Assembly (NCBI GenBank): GCA_936914905.1
Contig: CAKZGI010000334.1
Coordinates: 1 to 43,904, forward strand
Length of the DNA stretch: 43,904 bases
Reading direction: 5' to 3'
Source: an uncultured Trichormus sp.
GTDB lineage: Bacteria; Cyanobacteriota; Cyanobacteriia; Cyanobacteriales; Nostocaceae
Within the stretch, counting starts at the first letter, position 1, and the number at the start of each line of letters is the position of its first letter. Below are positions 8,649 to 18,804 of this stretch, piece after piece. The notes under the pieces are model-generated. The model was given only the letters and a program-made list of their open reading frames with translations, was not told the DNA's origin and made no database searches. The position numbers and the translations under genes are program-made.

Positions 8649-9728
8649 GTGGTATTATTTAATAGAGGTACTCGTCTATTGATGATTTCTATTTTACTGG
8701 GGCTGATAGCTATCCCCAGTACAAGGATACCAGTGAGAGCCCAACGAAAACCTGATATTAATCCGACTAATAATGCTACTTATCCAGTTGCACCTCCTCC
8801 AAAACGAGTAGATCCTTTACCGGATGATCGAGATGTGCAGGAGAGAGAAGTAGAAACTGATTATCGTATTAGTAACTTATTAAGTGATTTTGCTGGTAGT
8901 TTGTGGGTAGGTTCTTGGCGTGGTTTATCGCAGATTGACCCGAATACAGGTAATATTATTGCTCGTGTCAGTTTACCGAATCTGACTATTAGTGCATTAG
9001 CTCAAGATAAAGTCGGTCGTTTGTGGGTGGGTAATTATGAAGGGTTGACACGAGTAGACCCCCACACTAATGAAATTACAGCCCAAAATTTATTACTACC
9101 TTCCAAAAGGGTGTTGTCGCTGCTGATTGATAAACGGGGTTATTTATGGACAGGTACTGATAGTGGTTTAGCTTTGATTAGTCCCGATCAAGGCTTGATC
9201 ATGACAACAGTTAAAAACATCCCTGGTGTTTGTATAAATGCGATGACCTTAGATGCTGAAGGTCAGCTTTGGGCTGGGACTTTGGATGGACTGATCAGGG
9301 TGAATACTGCTAGTGCTTTAATTATGAAGAGGATCAATAATCTGCCAGGGTCGACAGTACAAACTTTGGCCATTAGTCCTGAAGGGTTAATTTGGGCAGG
9401 GATGCCAAATCAATTACTAGTAGTTAATCCGAAAAATGCTATTGTGCTTAGGTCTGTAACTCCTCTGCGCGGACGAAATGTAACTTCAGTTCGTTTTGCT
9501 CAAGATGGTAATGTTTGGGTTGGTACTACTAATGGGTTACTCCGATTAAATCGGAATACTGGAGCTTTGTTAGATAGAGTTGCGGGACTTCCTTCTAGTC
9601 GGGTGCTGACGATTGTTCCTGATATTGGTAATAAGTTGTGGGTGGGAACCAGTGAGGGACTAGCTTGGTTAATGCCTACAATGGATAAGGCAAGACCTCA
9701 TTTTAGTTTTGGTCGGAGTGTGAAGTAG
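8649..9728 (+). CDS. secreted seven-bladed beta-propeller (two-component regulator propeller repeats)
   Basis: The 359-residue protein begins at GTG 8649, eight bases after AAAGGAT. It has a signal peptide (about residues 1-32, ending around PVRAQ). Seven W-containing blade motifs follow at intervals of about 40 residues: LWVGSWRGL, LWVGNYEGL, LWTGTDSGL, LWAGTLDGL, IWAGMPNQL, VWVGTTNGL and LWVGTSEGL. These match the Reg_prop repeats usually found as extracellular sensor parts of hybrid histidine kinases. Here the propeller stands alone, with no membrane anchor or kinase, so it is probably a periplasmic protein-interaction module. The ligand is unknown. panB follows on the same strand after 140 bp. 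Confidence 0.85.
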   Translation: MVLFNRGTRLLMISILLGLIAIPSTRIPVRAQRKPDINPTNNATYPVAPPPKRVDPLPDDRDVQEREVETDYRISNLLSDFAGSLWVGSWRGLSQIDPNTGNIIARVSLPNLTISALAQDKVGRLWVGNYEGLTRVDPHTNEITAQNLLLPSKRVLSLLIDKRGYLWTGTDSGLALISPDQGLIMTTVKNIPGVCINAMTLDAEGQLWAGTLDGLIRVNTASALIMKRINNLPGSTVQTLAISPEGLIWAGMPNQLLVVNPKNAIVLRSVTPLRGRNVTSVRFAQDGNVWVGTTNGLLRLNRNTGALLDRVAGLPSSRVLTIVPDIGNKLWVGTSEGLAWLMPTMDKARPHFSFGRSVK

Positions 9729-9868
9729 GGTATGAGGTATAGGGTATGGAGTTCAAGAGAGAATAAGAATAATATACATGTATTACCTACTGTCTTTTAC
9801 CTCCTGTCTTCTGTCACCTATTCCCTACTTCTAATTTTTAATTTTGAGTTTTGAATTTTTAATTGATT

Positions 9869-10630
9869 ATGGTAATTACTACCCACCAATTAATTCAATG
9901 GAAACACCAGGGACGGCCAATTGTCGCTTTGACTGCTTGGGATTATGTGATCGCTCAACTGTTAGATGCAGCTGGTGTAGATTTAATTCTGGTAGGAGAT
10001 TCTCTGGCAGTAGTGCTTGGGTATGATACAACGCTGCCAGTAACTCTAGATGAAATGATCCATCATGCTAAAGCTGTGCGTCGTGGTGTCAAACGGGCTT
10101 TGGTTGTGGTTGATTTACCATTCTTAACCTATCAAGAAAGTATTTCCCAAGCTATGCACTCAGCCGGGAGGGTTTTGAAGGAAACAGGGGCACAAGCGGT
10201 AAAATTAGAGGGTGGACATCCTTCAATGGTGGAAACGGTTGCTAGGTTGGTGCAAGCAGGAATTCCGGTAATGGGTCATGTAGGATTGACACCACAATCT
10301 GTACATCAATTGGGTTTGCGACAACAGGGGAAGAGCCCAGAAGCCAGTGAGAGAATTTTAAATGAAGCGATCACTCTCGAACAAGCAGGTGTATTTTCAA
10401 TAGTATTAGAACATATCCCGCCCCAACTAGCCTTACAAATTACACAAAAGTTGCGTATCCCTACCATTGGTATTGGTGCAGGTTTGGAATGTAACGGACA
10501 GATTTTAGTTACTTCCGATGTCTTAGGACTTTCGGAAAAGCAACCGCTGTTTGCTAAAGTTTATACAAATCTGCGGGAGGAGATTACCAAAGCTATCCAG
10601 AATTATACTTTAGAAGTACGTGATAGATAA
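9869..10630 (+). CDS. panB: 3-methyl-2-oxobutanoate hydroxymethyltransferase (ketopantoate hydroxymethyltransferase)
   Basis: This enzyme transfers a hydroxymethyl group from 5,10-methylene-THF to 2-oxoisovalerate to give ketopantoate, the first committed step to pantothenate and CoA. From ATG 9869 the product has 253 residues, close to the family's 260-270. The Mg-binding residues are visible as Asp44 (VGDS), Asp82 (VDLPF) and Glu114 (KLEGG), and the catalytic Glu181 lies in VLEHIP. GIGAG (201-205) is also conserved. The TTG at 9863 is possible, but ATG two codons later is more likely. Confidence 0.96.
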   Translation: MVITTHQLIQWKHQGRPIVALTAWDYVIAQLLDAAGVDLILVGDSLAVVLGYDTTLPVTLDEMIHHAKAVRRGVKRALVVVDLPFLTYQESISQAMHSAGRVLKETGAQAVKLEGGHPSMVETVARLVQAGIPVMGHVGLTPQSVHQLGLRQQGKSPEASERILNEAITLEQAGVFSIVLEHIPPQLALQITQKLRIPTIGIGAGLECNGQILVTSDVLGLSEKQPLFAKVYTNLREEITKAIQNYTLEVRDR

Positions 10631-10680
10631 TTTATGTGAGAGATAATCAAATCACAACTCATCACTTAAAAATGGTTATT

Positions 10681-10718
10681 AAGAGTCCAATGGCGAATTA
10701 AGAGTCCAATGGCGAATT
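10681..10718 (+). repeat. 19-bp tandem duplication upstream of serA
   Basis: The unit aagagtccaatggcgaatt occurs twice head to tail (10681-10699 and 10700-10718) in the gap between panB and serA. It probably arose by slippage. A regulatory effect on serA is possible but not shown. Confidence 0.9.
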
Positions 10719-10879
10719 TGTAAAAAGTTTTTACAGCTCAGTATTTAGAGCTCAGTATAGTGAACGCTGACAGCAGCTGGTTCGATATAAAAACCCATAA
10801 TTTTTGCTGAATTGAGACGGATAAAGACTAAACTTAAAAGTCTTGTACAGCACAACCTGTAATTTTCAATGAAGTAATC

Positions 10880-12460
10880 ATGTCCAAGGTTCTTGTCTCC
10901 GATCCGATTGACCAAGCTGGTATTGACATTCTTTCCCAAGTTGCTACGGTTGATGTCAAAACAGGTCTAGAACCAGCAGAACTGATAGAAGTTATTGGTG
11001 AGTATGACGCGCTAATGATCCGTTCTGGAACTCGCGTTACTCAAGAGATTATTGAAGCTGGCACACAATTAAAAATTATTGGTCGTGCTGGTGTAGGTGT
11101 GGATAATGTGGATGTTCCTGCTGCTACCCGTAAAGGTATTATAGTAGTTAATTCTCCAGAGGGAAACACGATCGCTGCTGCTGAACACGCACTAGCAATG
11201 ATGTTATCTTTATCCCGTCATATCCCGGATGCAAATGCTTCTGTTAAACGCGGTGAATGGGATAGGAACACTTTTGTGGGTGCAGAAGTATACAAAAAAA
11301 ATCTCGGCATTGTTGGGTTAGGGAAAATTGGCTCCCATGTAGCGTCTGTAGCTAAGGCTATGGGGATGAAGCTATTAGCTTATGATCCCTTTATTTCTAC
11401 AGAACGGGCTGAACAAATGGGTTGTCAGTTGGTAGATTTAGATTTGCTATTCCAGCAAGCAGATTATATTACTTTACACATCCCTAAAACTCCAGAAACT
11501 ACCAATTTAATCAACGCTAAAACTTTGGCAAAGATGAAACAAACTGCTAGAATTATCAATTGCGCTCGTGGTGGAATCATTGATGAGTCAGCTTTGGCAG
11601 CGGCGATTAAAGAAGGTACAATCGGTGGTGCAGCGTTGGATGTGTTCGATTATGAACCTCTGGGAGAGTCTGAGTTGCGATCACTCGGTAAAGATGTTAT
11701 CCTTACTCCCCACTTAGGTGCATCTACCACAGAAGCCCAAGTTAACGTAGCCATAGACGTAGCTGAACAAATCCGTGATGTTATTTTAGGACTACCAGCC
11801 CGTTCTGCTGTTAATATTCCGGGACTCGGACCTGATATCTTGGAAGAACTCAAACCCTATATGCAGTTGGCGGAAACCTTAGGTAACTTGGTAGGACAAC
11901 TAGCAGGAGGAAGGGTGGAAACACTGACTGTCAAACTACAAGGGGAACTGGCAACTAATAAGAGTCAGCCTTTAGTAGTAGCAGCCCTGAAAGGACTACT
12001 ATATCAGGCTTTGCGGGAACGAGTAAATTACGTCAACGCCAGTATAGAAGCCAAAGAAAGGGGTATTCGCGTTATTGAAACAAGGGATGCTTCTGCACGA
12101 GATTATGCAGGATCACTCCATTTAGAAGCTACAGGCACTTTAGGCACTCATTCTGTCACAGGTGCTTTGTTGGGTGATAAAGAAATCCACCTAACTGATG
12201 TTGACGGCTTCCCCATTAACGTTCCACCTAGCAAATATATGCTGTTCACTCTGCACCGTGATATGCCAGGAATTATTGGTAAACTCGGTTCTCTGTTAGG
12301 TAGTTTTAATGTAAATATTGCCAGTATGCAGGTAGGACGAAAAATTGTCCGTGGTGATGCGGTCATGGCTTTGAGTATTGATGATCCTTTACCAGATAGC
12401 ATTTTGGATGAAATTACGAAAGTACCTGGCATTCGAGATGCATATACAGTAACACTTTAA
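10880..12460 (+). CDS. serA: D-3-phosphoglycerate dehydrogenase
   Basis: SerA oxidises 3-phosphoglycerate to 3-phosphohydroxypyruvate with NAD, the entry to phosphorylated serine synthesis. The 526-residue product is the long type. It has a substrate domain split by a Rossmann NAD domain (GLGKIG at 146-151), catalytic Arg230 (NCARGGIID), Glu259 (DYEP) and His278 (TPHLGAST), an intervening domain (about 320-450) and a C-terminal ACT domain (about 453-526). The ACT domain is the usual site for serine feedback or dimer contacts. ATG 10880 agrees with the conserved N-terminus MSKVLVSDPID. prmA follows after 129 bp of repeat-rich spacer. Confidence 0.97.
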   Translation: MSKVLVSDPIDQAGIDILSQVATVDVKTGLEPAELIEVIGEYDALMIRSGTRVTQEIIEAGTQLKIIGRAGVGVDNVDVPAATRKGIIVVNSPEGNTIAAAEHALAMMLSLSRHIPDANASVKRGEWDRNTFVGAEVYKKNLGIVGLGKIGSHVASVAKAMGMKLLAYDPFISTERAEQMGCQLVDLDLLFQQADYITLHIPKTPETTNLINAKTLAKMKQTARIINCARGGIIDESALAAAIKEGTIGGAALDVFDYEPLGESELRSLGKDVILTPHLGASTTEAQVNVAIDVAEQIRDVILGLPARSAVNIPGLGPDILEELKPYMQLAETLGNLVGQLAGGRVETLTVKLQGELATNKSQPLVVAALKGLLYQALRERVNYVNASIEAKERGIRVIETRDASARDYAGSLHLEATGTLGTHSVTGALLGDKEIHLTDVDGFPINVPPSKYMLFTLHRDMPGIIGKLGSLLGSFNVNIASMQVGRKIVRGDAVMALSIDDPLPDSILDEITKVPGIRDAYTVTL

Positions 12461-12589
12461 TTTTGGATTACAAATTAGGTGACAGGTGGGTGATAGGTGA
12501 AAGTTTGATTTCCTATTCCTCCTTCCCTGTTCCCTATTCCCTATTACCTGTTCCCATGATAAATCTAAAATCTAAAAATCTAAAATTTT

Positions 12590-13510
12590 ATGGCAAATAC
12601 TTGGTGGGAACTGAAAATTTTATGTGAACCAGACCTAGAAGATATTATCTGTTGGCGACTGGAAGATTTTGGCTGTTGTGGTACAGCCAGCGAAAGTCAA
12701 GGGAATTCTTCACTATTAAAGGCTTATTTACCAAGTTTTCAAGCACAACTACTAGATTTGTCGGCACTATCACTATGCTTACGTCAAGATGCTTTGTGTA
12801 TAGGATTGCCATCTCCCCTGCTACACTGGAATTTGATTGATGAAGAGGATTGGGCTAGTAGCTGGAAACAGTATTGGCAACCTCAAGAAATAGGTGATCG
12901 CTTCCTAATTAATCCCGCATGGCTACCGTTACAGGACTCATTAGAACGGTTAGTGATTCGCCTCGATCCAGGTGTTGCTTTTGGTAGAGGCAATCATGCC
13001 ACAACTCAACTGTGTTTAGAATCTTTAGAAATGCGCCTTAGCGGAGTCCCCACAGCATTTATTGATAAGAATGAAAAAAGACAATCTTTAGTAATCGCAG
13101 ATATCGGTTGTGGGTCTGGTATCCTTTCCATTGGTGCCATACTTTTGGGAGCAGAAAAAGTTTATGCAGTCGATAATAATCCCTTAGCTGTGAAATCAAC
13201 TTTCAGCAATCGCGCCCTTAATAATATTAATTCAGAACAGTTAATACCTGCCCAGGGTAGTGTAGATATTTTGACAAAACTGATTTCTCAACCAGTAGAC
13301 GGTATTGTTTGCAATATTTTGGCTGATGTCATTATTGACTTAATTCCAGAAATGGGAGCTATTACTAAAACTACTAGCTGGGGGGTATTTAGCGGTATTT
13401 TACTAGAACAATCTAAAGATGTTGCTGATGTTTTAGAACAAAATGGCTGGGTTGTAGCTACTCTTTGGAAGAGAAAAGAATGGTGTTGCTTAAATGCACG
13501 TCGTTCTTAA
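12590..13510 (+). CDS. prmA: ribosomal protein L11 methyltransferase
   Basis: PrmA uses S-adenosylmethionine to trimethylate lysines and the N-terminus of ribosomal protein L11. The 306-residue product has the N-terminal L11-binding domain ([13 protein letters not shown]...), the family motif [16 protein letters not shown] (125-140), the SAM-binding [13 protein letters not shown] (171-183) with AVDNNPLA (193-200), and the catalytic-loop motif CNILAD (241-246). In many PrmA proteins the first motif reads AFGTG; here it is AFGRG, a mild variation. It converges on the thioredoxin gene with a hairpin between them. Confidence 0.95.
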   Translation: MANTWWELKILCEPDLEDIICWRLEDFGCCGTASESQGNSSLLKAYLPSFQAQLLDLSALSLCLRQDALCIGLPSPLLHWNLIDEEDWASSWKQYWQPQEIGDRFLINPAWLPLQDSLERLVIRLDPGVAFGRGNHATTQLCLESLEMRLSGVPTAFIDKNEKRQSLVIADIGCGSGILSIGAILLGAEKVYAVDNNPLAVKSTFSNRALNNINSEQLIPAQGSVDILTKLISQPVDGIVCNILADVIIDLIPEMGAITKTTSWGVFSGILLEQSKDVADVLEQNGWVVATLWKRKEWCCLNARRS

Positions 13511-13518
13511 AAAGAAGA

Positions 13519-13598
13519 GGTAACAGGTAATAGGGGAGAATGAATAATTAACTACTTCTTCTATATATACTCTTCCCTATTACCTATCACCTGTTACC
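13519..13598. terminator. hairpin between the convergent prmA and trx genes
   Basis: GGTAACAGG (13519-13527) pairs with CCTGTTACC (13590-13598), and inner TAATAGGG pairs with CCCTATTA. The arms are made of the dispersed 'CCTATTACCTGTTACC' words common in Nostocales spacers. The hairpin probably ends transcription from both sides, although no long T-run follows. Confidence 0.5.
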
Positions 13599-13601
13599 AA
13601 A

Positions 13602-13919
13602 TTAAATCAGAGTTTTCAGATGTTGAACTAACTGTGGTGCTTCGACTACACCCTCAATTCTATATACTGCCTTACCTTCCTTAAATAGTACCAAGGTTGG
13701 TAAAGCAGCAATTGTATACTGACTCGCTAATCCTGTGTACTTTTCAGTGTCAATTTTGACAATTCGTAAACGGTCTTTCAATTGAGCATTAACCTGCTCT
13801 AAAATTGGGACCATCATCTGACAAGGACCACACCAGTCAGCGTAAAAGTCCACTAATACTGGAACATCAGAACCTGATAGCATTTCTTCAAAGCTGTTAA
13901 ATTCCTTTTTAGTTGTCAT
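13602..13919 (-). CDS. thioredoxin
   Basis: A 105-residue single-domain thioredoxin that reduces disulfides in target proteins. The active site is WCGPC (29-33) and the cis-proline is Pro74 (AALPTL). The buried Asp (DFYADW) is present. The sequence resembles the m/y-type thioredoxins of cyanobacteria rather than the x type, but I cannot settle the subgroup by eye. It is a single gene transcribed leftward, with its upstream region next to a dead IS element. Confidence 0.95.
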   Translation of the reverse strand: MTTKKEFNSFEEMLSGSDVPVLVDFYADWCGPCQMMVPILEQVNAQLKDRLRIVKIDTEKYTGLASQYTIAALPTLVLFKEGKAVYRIEGVVEAPQLVQHLKTLI

Positions 13920-14104
13920 GATGGCACATACCGATTTTTAATTGTTTGTTTTAATGGTAGTTCTTAGGTTATAGAATTGCCGTAATTTTATTTTTTCTTG
14001 AGAAATATGTTCTCGTGCAGAGAATGGACAAGAGATACAGCAGGAGTCAGGAGTAAAACTCTCTTACTGTCTTGGTTTCAATTTAGATTCTCTACCTCAT
14101 TAGA

Positions 14105-15113
14105 GCTTTCTTTTAAAGAAAGCCGGTGGAAAAATAAATGGAACCAATATAACTGTGTATATTAGTTCCCTGGAAAGGAAAGGATAGAATTATACCGCCA
14201 GAAATCGAAAAGATTAATTGGGATTAAGTATGAACACTTTATCACATTGGTAGCATTAGCAGAAAAAAGGCATCTAGATAAACAAGCAGAAATTGAAAAA
14301 ATTAGGTTAATGGCATCTGGATGAGGATGTAAAGCAGAAATAACCCGAAAGGAGGTAGTATCTATATACCTAGATACCTAGTAGACTTGAGACAGAAGCC
14401 AACAGCTTAAATTCTATGATTATTGTTTGATGTATCGAGGACAAAAGCAAACAAGAGATTTAATTATTGGGTATAAATTATGAGGGAAACTTGAGGGAAA
14501 CTTTAGCTGTCTCACAAATATAAGAAGCAAAAAAGATGAGCAAAAATATAAAGAACTATGCGAAGGACTGAGTTAGTATTAATTAATTATAGATAGTGCA
14601 GAAAAAGGTATAGAAAGACCAGGTGACTATCAAGATCATAAAAATATTATTTAGGTAAGAAGACAATACACACTCTGGAAAATCAGCTTATAGTATTGCC
14701 GGGAGGTGAACTTATAGTTGATATTTCTATTGGACAATTAGGTAAGATAAGCGATATTATACTATAATACACTATTTAGAAGTAATCGCCAAAACTTAGA
14801 TACCAAAAAAAAGACTTCTGGGAGACAGAGCTTATATAGGACGAGAATTTATTACTACTGAAGTTTCAGAGATTTAAGAAGAAGAAAATAAAGAAATATC
14901 CTGAAGAAGAATTGGTGTTGAATATCTCATATGTAGAGTTAAAACTTTCCAAGTAGCTAGTTATAGATTTCGTTTAGCTCGATATCATTATAATCAGTAT
15001 TATCAGGTGATAATAGCAATATGTGCATTGGTTACGTTAGATCTCAATTATTCATTTATAGTAAGTCGTAATATTTGAATTATCAGCCTTTAGATTTTCT
15101 TTTGTAGAAAGCT
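14105..15113 (+). mobile_element. degenerate IS5-type insertion sequence
   Basis: A stretch of about 1.0 kb surrounds the transposase remnant. Its edges carry related sequences: GCTTTCTTTTAAAGAAAGC at 14105-14123, and, reading inward from the right, AGCTTTCTACAAAAGAAA near 15094-15111. About 15 of 20 positions match, so they may be eroded terminal inverted repeats. A length near 1 kb fits IS5-group elements. The boundaries are tentative. Confidence 0.5.
14189..15060 (+). pseudogene. IS5-type DDE transposase pseudogene
   Basis: The frame can be followed only in pieces broken by stops and frameshifts. The N-terminal part reads YRQKSKRLIGIKYEHF and EIEKIRLMASG; the middle gives DSAEKGIERP and then GGELIVDISIGQLGKISDI after shifts; the C-terminal part reads LGDRAYIGREFITT, EEENKEIS, RRIGVEYLICRVKTFQVA and SYRFRLARYHYN. 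These match the DDE superfamily transposases (DDE_Tnp_4 type, IS5-like) common in cyanobacteria, including the second catalytic Asp (GDRAY) and the final Glu (VEHL, here VEYL). At least five stops are visible, so it cannot be functional. Confidence 0.8.
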
Positions 15114-15684
15114 ATGTTTCTCAAAATTATTAAAAGTTTTGAGATTTTCATCCCCAGACTCTTATTTCTACGTTCAGCTATAATATAATTAGTTTTTGAT
15201 CCCAATGAAAGTTAGTGTAACGCTTTCATAGTAGGCTTTTTATCTTTTGTGGACAAGTCTATTTATCTAAAATCTGCTGTAAGTGAGTCGGTGTTAAGAA
15301 ATTAACCTACTTAACGAAATATCAATACAATGAATAGCTTGCAAATAGGACATTCGATGGTTTTTACAAACCTAATACTTAGAGTAAGCTAAAAACCAAA
15401 TATTCTTGTCTTGTCATGCTATATCCCGAAGGGATACTGCATCAATGCGAAGCGTAGCATATGACTCATAAATCGTCACGCAAACTATTGTCATGTCTAG
15501 TAAGTAAAATAGAGTATCTCATAAATTCCTTACTAAATTTAGTTCCGTATGGCTTGCGCTACCCTGCGCTAACAGAATGATATTAGGTATTTCTTTTTGT
15601 GGAGTTGTCTTATCCAAGCTCGCAAAGAACATTTCCCCAAAACTACCGTCTACAAAATAACGTAGTTTCCAAAGTCCAGAAACC
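15114..15684. other. gene-free stretch with small repeat words
   Basis: No coding frame is supported. The region includes a short palindromic word (tatcccgaagggata, about 15421-15435) and the phrase gcgaagcgtagcat, both of which resemble short dispersed repeats in Nostocales spacers. The right end is upstream of the FAD oxidoreductase gene; I could not assign a promoter. Confidence 0.4.
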
Positions 15685-17718
15685 ATGAATCGTATACAAA
15701 GAAAGGCTTCTCACCAAAAATTACTCATCAGCATCAGCTTACTAACCACCATTCTCACTACTCCCTATTTCGTCACTGCAACCCCACCCAGAAACCCAGA
15801 TAAAACCGTCAACTGTGAAATTCTCATTGTTGGTGGTGGACTTTCTGGAGTCGCTACAGCTTATGAAGGCTTACTGGCAGGAAGGACAGTTTGTTTAACA
15901 GAAATTACCGACTGGTTAGGTGGACAAATATCTTCTCAAGGTACATCTGCGTTAGATGAAAGACCAACCCAAAGAGCTAAACAATTCTATTCTCGTGGAT
16001 ATTTGGAATTGCGAAACCGTATTCAACGCAAATATGGCAAACTTAATCCTGGTGACTGTTGGGTAAGTGACTCCTGCTTTGTCCCCCGTGATGCTCACAA
16101 CGTCATCACAAAAATGCTTAAAGATGCCGAAAAACAGGGTAAAGGAAAATTACAGTGGTTTCCAAATACCGTAATTAAAGATTTACAACTTAGCCAAGAT
16201 GGTAAAATAATTAATAGTGTGATCGCAATACAACACGAACCCGCAAAAAACGCACCACCCCTCAACACATTCACCTTATCTCAAACCATTGAAGACGCTT
16301 ATAGTTACCAGAACTCGTCCCGCTTCACTAAAACTATAATTCCCTTTCTCCCCAAACAATCTCAAAACCAAACATCAAAATGGTACGTTGTAGACACCAG
16401 TGAAACTGGGGAAATTATCGCTTTAGCAGATGTTCCTTACCGTTTGGGAATTGATGCGCGTTCCTATCTCGAACCTTCATCTTCCAGCACGAGTAATGAT
16501 CCTTATTGTACCCAAGGTTTTACATACACCTTTGCAATGGAGGCAACAAAAGAACCAAAAAACCAAGTAATGCCGCGATTTTATCCCCAATATGCACCTT
16601 ATTTCAGCTATGAATTAGCAAGATTAGCAAATTTTGATTTAGTTTTCACCTATCGTCGTATTTGGAGTCCGCAACAGGGAAAACAAACTAAATTTGGTGG
16701 TGTCAATTTTACCACCCCTACCCCAGGGGACATATCCATGCAAAACTGGACTTGGGGAAATGACTACCGTCCAGGAACAACTAAAGATAATCTAATTTAT
16801 ACTAATCAAGAATTAAAATCCACAGGTCAATTACAGCCTGGTGGGTGGTTGGGAGGACTAAGAACCGAAACCTTACGCAAAGGAGAAGAAAATTCTCTCG
16901 CTTATTATTACTGGTTAGTTGCTGGGAATACTGATTCCCAACTAGGTTCAGGTGTGAAGCAACCCCAACCTAACAATCGCTTATTAACAGGTTTTAATTC
17001 CCCAATGGGAACTGCACACGGTTTATCCAAATATCCATATATGCGAGAAGGAAGACGTATTATTGGCCGTCCCAGTTGGGGACAACCGGAAGGCTTTAGT
17101 ATTTGGGAAGTAGATATTTCTCGTCACAATTATAATGATGAATATTACCGGAAAACTCTACCCCCAAATATGTATCGGCAGTTAAAAGCGACACTGGCAG
17201 GTTTAGAGGTAACTTCAGTTATTATGGGTGAGATTCCCCCAGATAAAGCTAATAGGCGTAGTCGTTCCACGATTTTCCCAGATACTGTAGGTATCGGTCA
17301 TTACGCCATAGATTTTCATCCTTGCATGGTAAAAAGTCCAGCGGAAACACCGGGAAATAAAGAACGACCAGGAGAAAGAAGGGGTGCTGGTAATGCTTAT
17401 CCATTTCAAATTGCTCTGAGAGCAATGATTCCCCAAAAAATTGATAATTTATTGGTAGCAGGTAAAAGTATTGCTACCAGTCATATAGCTGCGGCTGCGT
17501 ATCGTGTACATTCCTTTGAGTGGTCTTCTGGTGCTGCTGCGGGAACTTTGGCCAGTTTTGGACTCAAACAGAATATTGCACCCTATCAGTTAGTTGATGA
17601 TTTACCGAAACCAGAACCGCAATTACAAGTTTTAAAACGGCTGTTGGAACAAAATGGTAATCCTACGGCTTTTCCTGATACTTCCATTTTTAACCAAAAC
17701 TGGGAAGATTGGAAATAA
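15685..17718 (+). CDS. exported FAD-dependent oxidoreductase
   Basis: The 677-residue protein starts with a signal-peptide-like segment (basic N-terminus, hydrophobic 13-32). An ADP-binding Rossmann motif follows, EILIVGGGLSGVATAYEG (45-62), characteristic of the FAD_oxidored family. The C-terminal part contains NLLVAGKSIATSH and RVHSFEWSSGAAAGT, the second flavin-contact region in this family. The substrate is unknown. The signal peptide suggests a periplasmic location, possibly exported folded by Tat or unfolded by Sec; no clear twin-arginine is seen. It is a single gene flanked by decayed regions and appears intact over its full length. Confidence 0.85.
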   Translation: MNRIQRKASHQKLLISISLLTTILTTPYFVTATPPRNPDKTVNCEILIVGGGLSGVATAYEGLLAGRTVCLTEITDWLGGQISSQGTSALDERPTQRAKQFYSRGYLELRNRIQRKYGKLNPGDCWVSDSCFVPRDAHNVITKMLKDAEKQGKGKLQWFPNTVIKDLQLSQDGKIINSVIAIQHEPAKNAPPLNTFTLSQTIEDAYSYQNSSRFTKTIIPFLPKQSQNQTSKWYVVDTSETGEIIALADVPYRLGIDARSYLEPSSSSTSNDPYCTQGFTYTFAMEATKEPKNQVMPRFYPQYAPYFSYELARLANFDLVFTYRRIWSPQQGKQTKFGGVNFTTPTPGDISMQNWTWGNDYRPGTTKDNLIYTNQELKSTGQLQPGGWLGGLRTETLRKGEENSLAYYYWLVAGNTDSQLGSGVKQPQPNNRLLTGFNSPMGTAHGLSKYPYMREGRRIIGRPSWGQPEGFSIWEVDISRHNYNDEYYRKTLPPNMYRQLKATLAGLEVTSVIMGEIPPDKANRRSRSTIFPDTVGIGHYAIDFHPCMVKSPAETPGNKERPGERRGAGNAYPFQIALRAMIPQKIDNLLVAGKSIATSHIAAAAYRVHSFEWSSGAAAGTLASFGLKQNIAPYQLVDDLPKPEPQLQVLKRLLEQNGNPTAFPDTSIFNQNWEDWK

Positions 17719-17799
17719 ATCAGTTATCAGTTATCGGTTTTTTCTTTTTAGTCTTACCTAATCTGCTAGAAAGTCAGAATTGAGGGTTTATTCGGAAGT

Positions 17800-18195
17800 T
17801 TAAGGAAATATTTCTGGAAACACCTGTTGACCTAATTCTGTTTCTCTCATTGCTAATGCTAAACCAAGTTCATAGGCGGTGAGAAAAACTTCCTCTAAAT
17901 AAGATTTTAAGCTGGTACTTTTTTTGTAAAAGTAATTTGATTTGAATACATTATCCTTTAATTATACTCAGCCAAATATTACTACTTTTTTCAGCTTGGA
18001 ATTACCATTCGAACACATGTCCTAGCAACACCATTATTTTATTTCTTAATTCCTGTCTTTCTTTTCTCCCCAAAGTTTCCATTTCTTTATTCAACTAATG
18101 ATATCTAATGTATCCCATTGTTGAGTCCTGATTAAATTAACCTGTTCTTGAGTCAAAGCGCAGAAGTCAGTTTTATAGAGTTCAAAGATGTTCAT
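17800..18195 (-). pseudogene. DUF29 family protein, frameshifted remnant
   Basis: From ATG 18195 the reverse strand reads MNIFELYKTDFCALTQEQ, then VNLIRTQQWDTLDIIS and a stop. In shifted frames come KEMETLGRKERQEL, KIMVLLGHVFEW and SLKSYLEEVFLTAYELGLAL, ending QVFPEIFP with a stop at 17800. This order (acidic N-terminus, helix with a ME-x-LGR-like turn, LLxHVxxW, SLKxYLxE) is that of DUF29, a family common in Nostocales in many copies. Several frameshifts and stops make it a pseudogene. Confidence 0.7.
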
Positions 18196-18224
18196 TTTCC
18201 TACCTGTTATTAGTTTATATAATC

Positions 18225-18379
18225 CTAGTAAATTACGGCGTAAATAAACCGATCATTCCAAATATCTGAAAAGCTCATGCCGTAGACATTTTGAATTTTG
18301 TTACTGCAGCCTGCTGGAAGCACTATTTTGTTAACTTAGCTCTTCTGAAAGAAGGATTTTGAATTCACGGTGCTACTAG
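18225..18379. repeat. 155-bp MITE-like repeat, copy A
   Basis: It begins CTAGTA and ends TACTAG. The interior is about 80% identical to copy B at 29832-29986, which has exactly the same length. It has no coding capacity. Short imperfect inverted ends and fixed length suggest a miniature inverted-repeat transposable element moved in trans by some IS. It lies just upstream of clpS2 and downstream of the DUF29 remnant. Confidence 0.7.
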
Positions 18380-18508
18380 TTCAATTGTATTATTGGTGAA
18401 TTCTCCCTAATTCTCAATCGAAAAATGGATTAAACTAGTTATTTGAAGTGTAGTTTTGTAAAACGTGGTTTTTAATTTATGGAGAAAAGACTTGCATCTG
18501 TTTACAAT

Positions 18509-18802
18509 ATGGCCACAGCACCAACTGTGACACCTGATCGGGTTAATCAAATTACTCGGAAGATCTATCCTAATTATAAGGTGATTGTATTGAATGATGA
18601 TTTCAACACTTTTCAGCACGTGGCTGAATGTTTGATAAAGTATATTCCGGGAATGTCAGGCTATCTCGCTTGGGATCTCACCAATCAAGTACACTATGAA
18701 GGACAAGCGATAGTTTGGGTTGGTCCCCAAGAACCAGCAGAATTGTACCATCAACAGCTGCGACGTGCTGGATTAACAATGGCACCTTTGGAAGCAGCTT
18801 AA
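18509..18802 (+). CDS. clpS2: ClpS2-type adaptor of Clp protease
   Basis: ClpS binds N-degron substrates and delivers them to ClpC/ClpP. The 97-residue product (from ATG 18509) has the core YPNYKVIVLNDDFNTFQHV with the DD-NTF substrate-pocket motif, KYIPGM and the C-terminal LRRAGLTMAPLEA. The central sequence WDLTNQVHYEG and VWVGPQE distinguishes the cyanobacterial ClpS2 group from ClpS1. An in-frame ATG at 18479 would add ten residues. Neither start has a clear SD, so the start is uncertain. The dead DUF2103 gene follows by two bases, suggesting they were one transcription unit. Confidence 0.88.
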   Translation: MATAPTVTPDRVNQITRKIYPNYKVIVLNDDFNTFQHVAECLIKYIPGMSGYLAWDLTNQVHYEGQAIVWVGPQEPAELYHQQLRRAGLTMAPLEAA

Positions 18803-18804
18803 TC

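Noticed and set aside
8649-9728. Propeller gene considered as the truncated sensor of a hybrid kinase
   Set aside because: It has its own signal peptide, seven complete blades and a natural stop, and no kinase remnant follows; it reads as a free-standing protein.
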